Origin: Endomicrobium sp.
Lineage (GTDB): Bacteria > Elusimicrobiota > Endomicrobiia > Endomicrobiales > Endomicrobiaceae
Length of the DNA stretch: 64,000 nucleotides
Assembly (NCBI GenBank): GCA_031261715.1
Contig: JAISJB010000001.1
Location: 186,001 to 250,000, forward strand
Reading direction: 5' to 3'
A model generated the notes under the pieces. It was not told the origin of the DNA. It did no database searches and saw only the letters and a program-made list of their open reading frames with translations. Of the stretch, positions 48,390 to 56,747 are shown in pieces. The translations under genes were made by a program, and so were the position numbers. Numbering within the stretch: the first letter of the stretch is position 1; each line of letters starts with the position of its first letter.

Positions 48390-49661
48390 TTAAATGTGAT
48401 AAACTATACGTCCTGATACTATTGTCATAACAACTTTACCTTTAAATGTCTTACCAATGAAAGGAGAGTTTTTGCTTTTTGAAATTATATTGTCCTCATT
48501 AAATTTATAAATATAATTAGGATCTATTATTGTTATATCAGCTACATTGCCTTGTATTAATGAGCCTCTACCTTTTAAATTAAAAATTTTTGCTGGATTA
48601 TAAGTCATCTTAGAAATTGCTTGAGTTAAACTTAAAATTCCTGTATAAACAAGCTCACTTAAAACTAAATTTAATAAAGTTTCAAAACCTATGATTCCAA
48701 ATGGAGCTAAATCAAACTCTTTATTTTTTTCATCTTTAGTATGTGGAGCATGATCTGTACATATACAATCTATTGTTCCATCAAGCAACCCGTATTTAAT
48801 AGCCTCAATATCTTCTTTATTGCGTAATGGAGGGTTAACTTTTGTGTTAGTATCGTACAATCTAACAACATCATCTGTTAATGTGAAGTAGTGCGGGCAT
48901 GTTTCTGCAGTAACGTTAATTCCTTGTTTTTTTGCGTTTCTAATTAAATCAACAGCTCCTGCTGTTGAAACATGGGCTACATGTAAATGACTACCGGTTA
49001 ACTGAGCAAGCATTATATCTCTACTTATCATAACTTCTTCGGCTTGTTTTGGAATGCCTCTTAAACCTAGAATAGTTGAATTTATACCTTCATTCATGAC
49101 TCCATGTTTACTTAAATCTGTATTTTCACTATGAGAAATAAATGGTAAATCAAACATTTTTGTATATTCTAAAACACAACGCATAATCATGGAATTGTTA
49201 ATAGGTAATCCATCATCACTTATAGCAACTACTCCTGCTTGTTTAAGCATTCCTATATCTGCTAATAATGTTCCTTTAGAACCTTTTGTTGCACATCCTA
49301 TAGGAAAGACATTGATAATACCTTCTGTTTTTGCTTTAAAAATAATAAATTCAACAAGTTGAGCATTGTCAATAACTGGTTCTGTATTTGGCATACAAAA
49401 AACAGTTGTTATTCCTCCAGATGCTGCAGATTTAGTCCCACTACAAATAGTTTCTTTACTTTCTTGTCCAGGTTCTCTTAAGTGTGAATGAATATCTATA
49501 AGTCCAGGAATTGCAATTTTATCCTTGCCATTAATAATTTTCATGCTATTATTAGTTAATGGAGCTGTTACAATATTACCATCTTTAATAAAAATGTTTT
49601 CTATTACGTCTTTATTTTGAGATGGGTCAATGACTCTTATATTTTTAATGCAAACTTGCAT
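48390..49661 (-). CDS. pyrC: Dihydroorotase, class I
   Basis: Cyclises carbamoyl-aspartate to dihydroorotate. The 423 aa carry the metal-site motifs of the amidohydrolase family: DIHSHLREPGQESKETI near residue 57, PFISHSEN, HLHVAHVSTAGAVDLI, and CTDHAPHTKDEK near 305. This is the long class I form common in bacteria with pyrBC operons. It lies 2 bases after pyrB. All metal-binding histidines and the catalytic Asp appear present. Confidence 0.96.
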   Translation of the reverse strand: MQVCIKNIRVIDPSQNKDVIENIFIKDGNIVTAPLTNNSMKIINGKDKIAIPGLIDIHSHLREPGQESKETICSGTKSAASGGITTVFCMPNTEPVIDNAQLVEFIIFKAKTEGIINVFPIGCATKGSKGTLLADIGMLKQAGVVAISDDGLPINNSMIMRCVLEYTKMFDLPFISHSENTDLSKHGVMNEGINSTILGLRGIPKQAEEVMISRDIMLAQLTGSHLHVAHVSTAGAVDLIRNAKKQGINVTAETCPHYFTLTDDVVRLYDTNTKVNPPLRNKEDIEAIKYGLLDGTIDCICTDHAPHTKDEKNKEFDLAPFGIIGFETLLNLVLSELVYTGILSLTQAISKMTYNPAKIFNLKGRGSLIQGNVADITIIDPNYIYKFNEDNIISKSKNSPFIGKTFKGKVVMTIVSGRIVYHI

Positions 49662-49663
49662 TT

Positions 49664-50608
49664 TTATAACTTCCTTTTATTTAATAGATATAATACAGCC
49701 ATTCTTACAGCTATTCCATTAGTAACTTGTTTATTAATTACGGTATTAGTACTATCTGCAACTTCCGAAGATATTTCTATACCTCTATTTATAGGCCCTG
49801 GATGCATAACTAAAACATCAGATTTGGCTTTTAAAAGTCTTTTTTTTGTAAGTTGATACAATTTGACGTACTCATGAACTGACGGAAAAAAATTTTCTTG
49901 TTGGCGTTCAAGTTGTATCCTTAAAATATTTATAACATCAGTATCAACAAGAGCTTTATCAAAATCATAATAAACTTTTACTCCTAACTCTTGTATACTA
50001 GCAGGAATTAATGTTGATGGGCCAACCACAGCTACCTGAGCTCCCATTTTTGTTAATGCCCATATGTTGGATTTAGCTACTCTTGAATGTAGTATGTCTC
50101 CAACCAAAAGTACTTTTAAATTACAAAAAGTTTTTTTACTTTCATATATTGTATATAAATCAAGTAAACCCTGTGTTGGATGTTCATGAAATCCATCTCC
50201 AGCATTGATAATAGACGTTTTCAGAGTCCTAGCTAGTATATTAGGTGCTCCTGAAAAATAATGTCTAATAACTATAAAATCAGCTTTCATAGCTTCAAGA
50301 GTTTTACCTGTATCTATTAAACTCTCACCTTTGACAACACTAGAAGTATTAACAGTTATATTAAGAACTTCTGCAGATAATTTTTTTGCTGCAAGCTCAA
50401 ATGATATGCGAGTTCTAGTAGAAGGTTCATAAAATAAAGTGATTAAAGTTTTACCACTTAGAATTGAAGATTTAGTATTAGATACTAAAAAGAAATTCTT
50501 AAAATCATTAACCAAATTTAATATTAATTGCAATTCTTCTTTTTGTAAATATTCTAAACCTAATAAATCTTTACTATTCAAAAAACCATTACATATGATG
50601 TTCTTCAT
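49664..50608 (-). CDS. pyrB: Aspartate carbamoyltransferase catalytic subunit
   Basis: Joins carbamoyl phosphate to aspartate, the first committed pyrimidine step. The 314 aa show the carbamoyl-phosphate motif LFYEPSTRTRISFELAAKKL near residue 58, VVKGESLIDTGKTLEAM, and NAGDGFHEHPTQGLLDLYTI near 135. No regulatory pyrI and no PyrR gene is adjacent, so feedback control may differ from the E. coli or Bacillus schemes. First pyrimidine gene after purE, 75 bases downstream of it. Confidence 0.96.
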   Translation of the reverse strand: MKNIICNGFLNSKDLLGLEYLQKEELQLILNLVNDFKNFFLVSNTKSSILSGKTLITLFYEPSTRTRISFELAAKKLSAEVLNITVNTSSVVKGESLIDTGKTLEAMKADFIVIRHYFSGAPNILARTLKTSIINAGDGFHEHPTQGLLDLYTIYESKKTFCNLKVLLVGDILHSRVAKSNIWALTKMGAQVAVVGPSTLIPASIQELGVKVYYDFDKALVDTDVINILRIQLERQQENFFPSVHEYVKLYQLTKKRLLKAKSDVLVMHPGPINRGIEISSEVADSTNTVINKQVTNGIAVRMAVLYLLNKRKL

Positions 50609-50640
50609 ATAAAAATCTATACATGCTATAAATATATTTT

Positions 50641-50683
50641 ATAGACCCGCAATTGTAATGTGGGAAATGATGATCTGGTCTAT
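50641..50683 (-). promoter_or_regulatory. Inverted repeat between purE and pyrB
   Basis: The spacer directly after the purE stop codon begins ATAGACC and ends GGTCTAT, a perfect 7-bp inverted repeat enclosing 29 bases, with CCCACA and TGCGGG inside as a weaker second pairing. There is no following U-run, so it is not a standard terminator. It could be an mRNA-processing or leader element for the pyr genes, or chance. Confidence 0.3.
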
Positions 50684-51190
50684 TTATTTCGACTGTAGTT
50701 TGAGAAGTTGTAAATTATCATTAATAATACTATCTGTCATTTTTGATCTAAATTGTTTTAGTTGTTTCGTTAATGATTTATTAATATTTAGAATTTGTAT
50801 TGCTAAAATAGCTGCGTTAATAGCACCAGCTTTACCTACAGCTACTGTTGCCACAGGTATCCCTTTTGGCATTTGGACTATAGATAATAAAGAATCCAAG
50901 CCTACAAAATTTTCACTTGCAAGTGGAATACCTATAACTGGGACAAGAGTTGAAGATGCAATTACACCTGGCAATGCAGCGGACATTCCAGCAGCAGCTA
51001 TAAATACTTTAACTCCTAAGTTTTCAGCTGTTTTTATACATTTCAATAAATAATGTGGAGTTCTGTGAGCAGACGCAATGTGTAAACTGTATTTAATACA
51101 GAAACTATCTAAAATTTTTATAGTTTCATTAACTATTGTTACATCTGATTTTGAGCCAATAATTATTGCAATATCTATATTTTTACTCAT
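50684..51190 (-). CDS. purE: N5-carboxyaminoimidazole ribonucleotide mutase
   Basis: Converts N5-CAIR to CAIR in purine synthesis. I start at the internal ATG (MSKNIDIAIIIGSKSD), giving 168 aa, the family length, with AAGGA 12 bases upstream; the 38 extra residues in the ORF track run into the end of purD. Motifs: IGSKSD, ASAHRTPHYL, and VATVAVGKAGAINAAILAIQIL. The usual AGGAAHLPG loop reads AAGMSAALPG, a variant. purK is not in the window. Confidence 0.94.
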   Translation of the reverse strand: MSKNIDIAIIIGSKSDVTIVNETIKILDSFCIKYSLHIASAHRTPHYLLKCIKTAENLGVKVFIAAAGMSAALPGVIASSTLVPVIGIPLASENFVGLDSLLSIVQMPKGIPVATVAVGKAGAINAAILAIQILNINKSLTKQLKQFRSKMTDSIINDNLQLLKLQSK

Positions 51191-51206
51191 TATTACAATA
51201 TTTTCC

Positions 51207-52490
51207 TTATATTTTTCCAATATCTTTTCTATAATGCATACCCTGAAAATATATTGCATTAAGAATATTATATGTTTTTGCTGTAGCACTTTGTAAATTA
51301 TCATCTAATGATGTAATACCTAAAACTCTACCTCCTGCAGTTATAAATCTATTATTTATATACTTTGTGCCAGAATGAAAAATAAAGACGTCTTTGTAGT
51401 TTTCAACATCTATATCTTTTAACCCTGTAATTTCAATATTGATAATAGACTCATTAGGATAACCTTCAGATGCAAGTACAACACAAGTAGCATATTGTTT
51501 TTTCCATTCAATATATAATTGTGCTAAGGTTCCATTTATGATTGCATTAGAAATATCTAACAAATCCGTATTTAACAAAGGTAAAATCACCTGTGTTTCA
51601 GGATCTCCTAGACGACAATTAAATTCTAATACATAAGGTTGATTAGAATCATAACTTACAATTACTCCTATATACAATACTCCTTTATAATTCAAGTTTT
51701 CTTTTATAATACCGTTAACAGTTTTGTTTACAATAAGTTGTATAATTTTCTTATTTAAATCATCTGGCAACACAGTGTTAGGAATAGGAGCGAATGAACC
51801 CATGCCACCTGTATTCAATCCTTGATCATTATCATTAAGTTTTTTATAATCTTTTGCTATAGGCATCAGCGCATATGATTTTCCATCAATAAATAGTAAG
51901 TATGAAAATTCTCTTCCATAGATATATTCTTCTATTATTAATTTATTACCTGCATCACCTAGACTGTGCTCGTACATCATTTTTTTAACAATGCGAACTC
52001 CATCATGACTGTTAGAACATATATAAACACCTTTGCCAGCAGCTAAGCCATCAGCTTTGATTACTATTTTTTTATTTTTAGGATAATTTTCTAAAAAGTT
52101 AATAGCATCTGTAATATTTGTAAAACATTTATAATTAGCTGTTGGTATTCCATATTTCGTCATAAAATTTTTAGAGTATATTTTGCTAGACTCCAGCAAA
52201 GTAGCCTTTTTAGACGGCCCGATTATTTTAAGATTATGCATGTGAAAATAATCAACTATACCTAAAGATAAAGGAACTTCCTGACCGACGAATGTTAAAT
52301 CTACTTTTTTTTCTTTAACAAATGTTACAATTGATTTAAAATCAGTTATTGGAATATTAACACATTCGACATTTCTTGATATACCACCATTACCAGGTAC
52401 ACAATAAACAACTCTAACTTTAGAACTGTTAAGAAATTTCAAACATATTGCATGCTCTCTACCCCCAGCTCCAATCACTAATACATTCAT
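51207..52490 (-). CDS. purD: Phosphoribosylamine-glycine ligase (GAR synthetase)
   Basis: ATP-grasp enzyme that joins glycine to phosphoribosylamine. The 427 aa start VLVIGAGGREHAICLKF, with VIKADGLAAGKGVYI, GREFSYLLFIDG, GLNTGGMGSFAPIP, and the ATP-grasp core YVLEFNCRLGDPETQVILPLL. Full length. Probably the first gene of the nucleotide supercluster, with the cspA terminator lying 40 bases upstream of its ATG. Confidence 0.96.
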   Translation of the reverse strand: MNVLVIGAGGREHAICLKFLNSSKVRVVYCVPGNGGISRNVECVNIPITDFKSIVTFVKEKKVDLTFVGQEVPLSLGIVDYFHMHNLKIIGPSKKATLLESSKIYSKNFMTKYGIPTANYKCFTNITDAINFLENYPKNKKIVIKADGLAAGKGVYICSNSHDGVRIVKKMMYEHSLGDAGNKLIIEEYIYGREFSYLLFIDGKSYALMPIAKDYKKLNDNDQGLNTGGMGSFAPIPNTVLPDDLNKKIIQLIVNKTVNGIIKENLNYKGVLYIGVIVSYDSNQPYVLEFNCRLGDPETQVILPLLNTDLLDISNAIINGTLAQLYIEWKKQYATCVVLASEGYPNESIINIEITGLKDIDVENYKDVFIFHSGTKYINNRFITAGGRVLGITSLDDNLQSATAKTYNILNAIYFQGMHYRKDIGKI

Positions 52491-52531
52491 AAATTTTTTG
52501 CTCTATATACTCCTACAATTATAAATTAAAT

Positions 52532-52564
52532 AAAAACCTCGAAGAAACTTTCTTCGAGGTTTTT
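52532..52564 (-). terminator. Intrinsic terminator after cspA
   Basis: AAAAACCTCGAAGA, a 5-base loop, then TCTTCGAGGTTTTT. A G+C-containing 9-bp stem CCTCGAAGA/TCTTCGAGG is flanked by A and T runs, giving a rho-independent terminator on the minus strand about 6 bases after the cspA stop (it would also work in the other direction). It separates cspA from purD. Confidence 0.92.
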
Positions 52565-52569
52565 ATATT

Positions 52570-52773
52570 TTAAATTTTCTTTATATTGACTGCTTTTGGT
52601 CCTTTGTCAGAGTTAACAACTTCAAATTCTACACTATCACCTTCTGCTAATGATTTAAATCCTTCAGATTGAATAGCTGAATAATGTGCAAAGACATCTC
52701 CAGAACCATCATCATTAGAAATAAAACCATATCCCTTCTGATCATTAAACCACTTCACTTTTCCTTGTGCCAT
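52570..52773 (-). CDS. cspA: Cold-shock domain protein
   Basis: Single-stranded nucleic acid binding protein and RNA chaperone of 67 aa. [20 protein letters not shown] contains RNP1 (KGYGFI), and DVFAHYSAI contains RNP2 (VFAHY). The ATG chosen here (MAQGKVKW) has AAGGAG nine bases upstream; the 18-residue extension in the ORF track is part of the leader. It is a single-gene unit with its own promoter, an 80-base leader containing a hairpin, and a strong terminator. Confidence 0.96.
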   Translation of the reverse strand: MAQGKVKWFNDQKGYGFISNDDGSGDVFAHYSAIQSEGFKSLAEGDSVEFEVVNSDKGPKAVNIKKI

Positions 52774-52795
52774 TACTAACAACTCCTTATCTTTG

Positions 52796-52810
52796 ATTCG
52801 CAGTGCGAAT
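52796..52810 (-). promoter_or_regulatory. Hairpin in the cspA leader
   Basis: ATTCGC-ACT-GCGAAT on the minus strand is a perfect 6-bp stem with a 3-base loop, a few bases upstream of the AAGGAG ribosome site of cspA. A leader structure next to the ribosome site is consistent with temperature-dependent translation, known for other csp mRNAs. The role here is inference. Confidence 0.5.
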
Positions 52811-52852
52811 ACATAAATTTCAACCATATAATAATATAATGATTGTAATATT

Positions 52853-52882
52853 ACTATAACAAATAAAATATTTTATTGTCAA
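52853..52882 (-). promoter_or_regulatory. Predicted cspA promoter
   Basis: On the minus strand a consensus TTGACA is followed after 18 bases by TATAGT, about 80 bases before the cspA ATG. It lies in the divergent cspA/efp gap. Good match to sigma-70, and the cspA terminator confirms a single-gene transcript. Confidence 0.7.
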
Positions 52883-52908
52883 TAATTAGTATTTAAATAT
52901 AGTACCTT

Positions 52909-52937
52909 TTGACATAATAATACATTTTAGTTAAAAT
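52909..52937 (+). promoter_or_regulatory. Predicted efp-accB-accC promoter
   Basis: TTGACA followed after 17 bases by TAAAAT, 40 bases before the efp ATG, on the plus strand. A perfect TATAAT at 52943-52948 is an alternative -10 but lacks a good -35 at the right distance. The two TTGACA boxes of cspA and efp lie back to back, 26 bases apart. Confidence 0.6.
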
Positions 52938-52976
52938 TAGCGTATAATTTTATGCAGGGTTGCGTATTATTAATTT

Positions 52977-53552
52977 ATGATTTCAACATCAAATTTTAAG
53001 ATTGGAATTACTATTATAGTTAATGGTGAACCTTATACAATTATATGGTTTCAAAATCATAAGCCTGGTAAAGGTGGGGCTATTATACGTGTTAAATTAC
53101 AACATTTTATAAATAAGGGCTTTATTGAGCGTACTTTTAAATCTGGTGAGAAATTTATAGTTCAACGTGTTATAAGCGAAAAAAAACAATTTCTATATAA
53201 AGATAATATTAATAATTATAATTTTATAGATATGAGTACATATGAGCAAATTGTTATTCCTACTGCTTTATTAGGTAAAAAAATAAATTTTTTAAAAGAA
53301 GGAACTGAAATAGAAGTAAAGTATTTAAATGATAAGCTTGTTTCTGTTGAACTTCCAGTAAACGTTGAATTAACAATTAAAGAAGCAGAATGCGGTTTGA
53401 AGGGAAACTCTGCTGTGAATATGACAAAAATAGTTAAATTAGAAACTGGATTTAAAATAAGAGTCCCTTTGTTCATTAAAAAGGGAGATATAGTTAAAAT
53501 AGATACAAGAAATGGAAAGTATATAGAAAGAGTTAATAAAATAATAAAATAA
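52977..53552 (+). CDS. efp: Elongation factor P
   Basis: Relieves ribosome stalling at proline runs. The 191 aa have the three OB-like domains; the loop KPGKGGAIIRVKLQ near residue 29 carries the lysine (about 32) that is modified in many bacteria, followed by the RTFKSGEKF stretch and the C-terminal signature region with KGDIVKIDTRNGKYIERV. No EpmA-like modifier lies adjacent. First gene of the only plus-strand protein operon in the window, efp-accB-accC, an order found in many bacteria. Confidence 0.96.
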   Translation: MISTSNFKIGITIIVNGEPYTIIWFQNHKPGKGGAIIRVKLQHFINKGFIERTFKSGEKFIVQRVISEKKQFLYKDNINNYNFIDMSTYEQIVIPTALLGKKINFLKEGTEIEVKYLNDKLVSVELPVNVELTIKEAECGLKGNSAVNMTKIVKLETGFKIRVPLFIKKGDIVKIDTRNGKYIERVNKIIK

Positions 53553-53567
53553 AAATTTTTATAACAA

Positions 53568-54020
53568 ATGAATAAAAATGATATCAAAGAATTATTAGAA
53601 TTAATTAACAGAACTGATATTGAAGAATTGAAGTATAAAAATGACAATGGAGATTTTTTATACTTACATATGAAAAAAATGCATTCTATTAAATCTACGG
53701 AATTCAAAGATGAATTAAATGTTAATAATACGTCTCATCAGCCCAGAAATAACAAGAACATTAACAAAGTAATACCGATAAAATCTACAGTAGTAGGCAT
53801 CTTTTCAAATATTCAAATTAATGGTACACCATTATTAATTAAAGAAGGTGATAATATAGAAATAGGGCAAAAAGTTGGACAAGTTGAAGCAATGAAACTT
53901 ATTAAAGATATATGTTCTAATGTTAAGGGTAAAGTGTTAAAAGTATTAATAGAAAACGGACAAATAGTTGAATATGGACAAGAACTATTTGTATTAGAAT
54001 GTAATGTTAACAATACTTAA
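53568..54020 (+). CDS. accB: Biotin carboxyl carrier protein of acetyl-CoA carboxylase
   Basis: Carries the biotin for malonyl-CoA synthesis. The 150 aa have an N-terminal helical part, an Asn-rich linker (about residues 45-68), and a C-terminal biotinyl domain with the modified lysine near 110 in GQVEAMKLIKDI. The usual motif is EAMKLMN; the MN pair is replaced by IK, which should not prevent biotinylation. It is 15 bases after efp and 25 bases before accC. accA/accD are elsewhere. Confidence 0.94.
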   Translation: MNKNDIKELLELINRTDIEELKYKNDNGDFLYLHMKKMHSIKSTEFKDELNVNNTSHQPRNNKNINKVIPIKSTVVGIFSNIQINGTPLLIKEGDNIEIGQKVGQVEAMKLIKDICSNVKGKVLKVLIENGQIVEYGQELFVLECNVNNT

Positions 54021-54045
54021 AAGATGTGGAGATATAGTATAAAAT

Positions 54046-55398
54046 ATGTTTAAAAAAATATTAATTGCTAATAGAGGTGAAATAGCATGTAGAATTATTA
54101 GAGCATGTAAAGAACTTGGCATTAACACTGTTGCTATTTATTCTGATGTTGATAAAGAGAGTATGCATGTTAAATTAGCTGATCAGTCTGTATGTATAGG
54201 TCCAGCAAATGTACTAAATAGTTATTTAAATATACCAAGTATTATAGCAGCTTCAGAGGTAACTGGAGCTGATGCAATACATCCTGGCTATGGTTTCTTA
54301 GCTGAAAATACTTATTTTGCTGAAGTATGTGAAGCATGCAAATTAAAGTTTATTGGCCCTTCAAAAAATGTAATAAAACAAATGGGGGATAAAATAGCTG
54401 CTATCAAACTCATGAAAAAATTTGGTATACCTGTAATACCTGGATCCGATGGACCTGTTAACTCTGAAGATTCGAAAGCATTATATATAGCAGACAAAAT
54501 AGGGTATCCTGTTATAATAAAGGCTAGTAGTGGTGGTGGAGGGAAAGGAATGAGGGTAGTTTATTCTAAAGACACATTAAAACATTCTATTAATACAGCA
54601 CAGATAGAAGCTAAAAATGCTTTTGGAAACCCTGAGGTTTATATTGAAAAATTCATTGAAGAACCACATCATATAGAATTTCAAATTTTAGGTGATAAAT
54701 ATGGAAAAGTTGCTTATTTACCAGAACGAGATTGTTCAGTACAACGTAGGCATCAAAAATTGATCGAAGAAAGTCCATCAACTTTACTTACTGAAACGTT
54801 AAGAAAAAAAATTGGCAAAATAGCACAACATGCTGCTAGTATCATCAAGTACGTTACTGTTGGAACAGTAGAATTTATTGTTGATAAAAAAGGACATTTT
54901 TATTTTATGGAAATGAATACTAGAATTCAAGTTGAACATCCAGTTACTGAGATGTTAACTGGCATAGATCTAGTTAAAGAACAAATTAAATTAGCAGCAG
55001 GAGACAAATTGTATATTAATTCTGATAAAATTAAAACATTTGGACATGTTATAGAGTGTAGAATTAATGCTGAAGATCCAAGTAAAGATTTTATTCCATC
55101 CCCAGGACAAATAAAAAAATTATTTTTACCTGGAGGCCCTGGTATACGAATTGATACTAATATTTATACTGGATATACAATACCAGCTTTTTATGATAGC
55201 TTAATTATAAAACTTATTGCACATGGACAAACTAGATATGAAGCTATTATAAGGATGAAAAGAGCCTTAGAAGAATTACATATAGAAGGAATTAAAAATA
55301 CATCTTCAATCTTAAAAGATATAATAATAAATGAAAGATTCAATAAAGGGAATGTTAATACTAATTTTCTTAATGAACATATCTTTGGTAAATATTAA
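54046..55398 (+). CDS. accC: Biotin carboxylase subunit of acetyl-CoA carboxylase
   Basis: ATP-grasp enzyme that carboxylates the biotin on AccB. The 450 aa start KKILIANRGEIACRIIRACKELG and contain HPGYGFLAEN, IKASSGGGGKGMRVV (ATP-binding loop), ERDCSVQRRHQKLIEESPS, and FYFMEMNTRIQVEHPVTEM. Full length. Together with accB and acpS it shows that fatty acid synthesis is retained. It converges with radA, with 5 bases between the stop codons. Confidence 0.96.
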   Translation: MFKKILIANRGEIACRIIRACKELGINTVAIYSDVDKESMHVKLADQSVCIGPANVLNSYLNIPSIIAASEVTGADAIHPGYGFLAENTYFAEVCEACKLKFIGPSKNVIKQMGDKIAAIKLMKKFGIPVIPGSDGPVNSEDSKALYIADKIGYPVIIKASSGGGGKGMRVVYSKDTLKHSINTAQIEAKNAFGNPEVYIEKFIEEPHHIEFQILGDKYGKVAYLPERDCSVQRRHQKLIEESPSTLLTETLRKKIGKIAQHAASIIKYVTVGTVEFIVDKKGHFYFMEMNTRIQVEHPVTEMLTGIDLVKEQIKLAAGDKLYINSDKIKTFGHVIECRINAEDPSKDFIPSPGQIKKLFLPGGPGIRIDTNIYTGYTIPAFYDSLIIKLIAHGQTRYEAIIRMKRALEELHIEGIKNTSSILKDIIINERFNKGNVNTNFLNEHIFGKY

Positions 55399-55403
55399 AA
55401 ACG

Positions 55404-56744
55404 TTACTTAATAAACTGAAGCATCGTAGATATATCTTTAGCTTCTAAAATAGCCATTTTACCTGTATATGTTATATTATTCAAGTTACCTATAGGAATT
55501 ATAGCTTTTTTAAAACCTAATTTTTCTGCTTCTAAAAGTCTTTTTGTAATAAACGATATTGGCCTAATTTCTCCAGATAGACCTAATTCTCCACAAATGA
55601 TTATATCTTTTGGACATATAAATTCAAGAATTGCTGATATAATTGCTGATACAATTGCGGCATCTATAGCAGTTTCTTTGATTTTTATTCCACTAGCTAT
55701 ATTAATAAAAATATCTATATTGTGCATATTAATAGGTATATTCAACCTTTTTTCAATGACTGCTATAAGGATCATAATCCGTTTAATGTCATATCCTGTA
55801 GACATTCTACGGGGTATACTAAATTCGCTTTTAACCGTTAACGCTTGTACTTCCAAAATTATAGGTCTTGTCCCTTCAATTGCCACTGTAACTATGTTAC
55901 CAGCAATATTTATTGTATTGTTATCTCTATAATAAATTAATGATGTATCTAGCACTTCAGACAAACCAAATGAACTCATTTTAAAGAATCCAATTTCATT
56001 TGTTGGCCCAAATCTATTTTTATAGACTCTTAAAATTTTATATGTATTATATTTTTCATTTTCAAAATATAGAACTGTATCAACTACATGTTCTAAAATT
56101 TTTGGACCTGCTAAATAACCATCTTTTGTAATATGTCCTAAAATAAATATAGTAATATTATGAGTTTTAGCAAGTTGTAATAGTTGTGTAGCTATTTCTT
56201 TTATTTGTATTACTGTGCCAGAAGAAGTACCAAAATCTTGGCAATACATTGTTTGAATTGAATCTATAATTACAAACATAGGATGCATTTCACATATAAT
56301 ATTAACAATATTATAAATATTTGTTTCAGATAGAAGAAAAATATTTTGTTCACTTATTTCTATTCTTGTAGCACGACTTTTAATTTGTAATACTGACTCT
56401 TCTCCTGATACATAAAGGACTAGGCCTAGATTGCTTAATTTGCTTGCAATATGCAACATTAGTGTAGATTTACCTACGCCTGGCGCTCCTCCTATCAAAA
56501 TTAATGAATCAGGTACAATGCCACCTCCCATTATATTATCAAATTCATTTATTTGTGTTTTATATTTTGATAATTGTTTGATTTTTATATCTTTTAATCT
56601 ATAAGCATGAGCAGAATTTATAGTTGTGTACTTACTAACACTATTCCATGTTTTACAAACTGGACATTTGCCAAACCATTGATAAGTTTTATAATTACAT
56701 TGTTTACAAAAGTAATACGATGATGATGTTGATGTATTTTTCAT
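55404..56744 (-). CDS. radA: DNA repair protein RadA
   Basis: RecA-like ATPase that helps process recombination intermediates. The 446 aa have an N-terminal C4 zinc finger (YFCKQCNYKTYQWFGKCPVC), Walker A GGAPGVGKSTLML, the RadA-specific KNRFG motif in RVYKNRFGPTNEIG, and a C-terminal Lon-protease-like domain (GLSGEIRPI). It is 3 bases after alr on the minus strand. Confidence 0.95.
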   Translation of the reverse strand: MKNTSTSSSYYFCKQCNYKTYQWFGKCPVCKTWNSVSKYTTINSAHAYRLKDIKIKQLSKYKTQINEFDNIMGGGIVPDSLILIGGAPGVGKSTLMLHIASKLSNLGLVLYVSGEESVLQIKSRATRIEISEQNIFLLSETNIYNIVNIICEMHPMFVIIDSIQTMYCQDFGTSSGTVIQIKEIATQLLQLAKTHNITIFILGHITKDGYLAGPKILEHVVDTVLYFENEKYNTYKILRVYKNRFGPTNEIGFFKMSSFGLSEVLDTSLIYYRDNNTINIAGNIVTVAIEGTRPIILEVQALTVKSEFSIPRRMSTGYDIKRIMILIAVIEKRLNIPINMHNIDIFINIASGIKIKETAIDAAIVSAIISAILEFICPKDIIICGELGLSGEIRPISFITKRLLEAEKLGFKKAIIPIGNLNNITYTGKMAILEAKDISTMLQFIK

Positions 56745-56747
56745 CGT

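Noticed and set aside
50658-51053. 131-aa plus-strand ORF opposite purE
   Set aside because: Antisense shadow of purE, which has clear motifs and a ribosome site.
51191-51304. Extra 38 residues at the purE N-terminus
   Set aside because: They overlap the end of purD and do not match the family, which starts just before the GSKSD motif.
53216-53707. 163-aa minus-strand ORF opposite efp/accB
   Set aside because: Spans the reverse of two real genes and their junction; no family resemblance.
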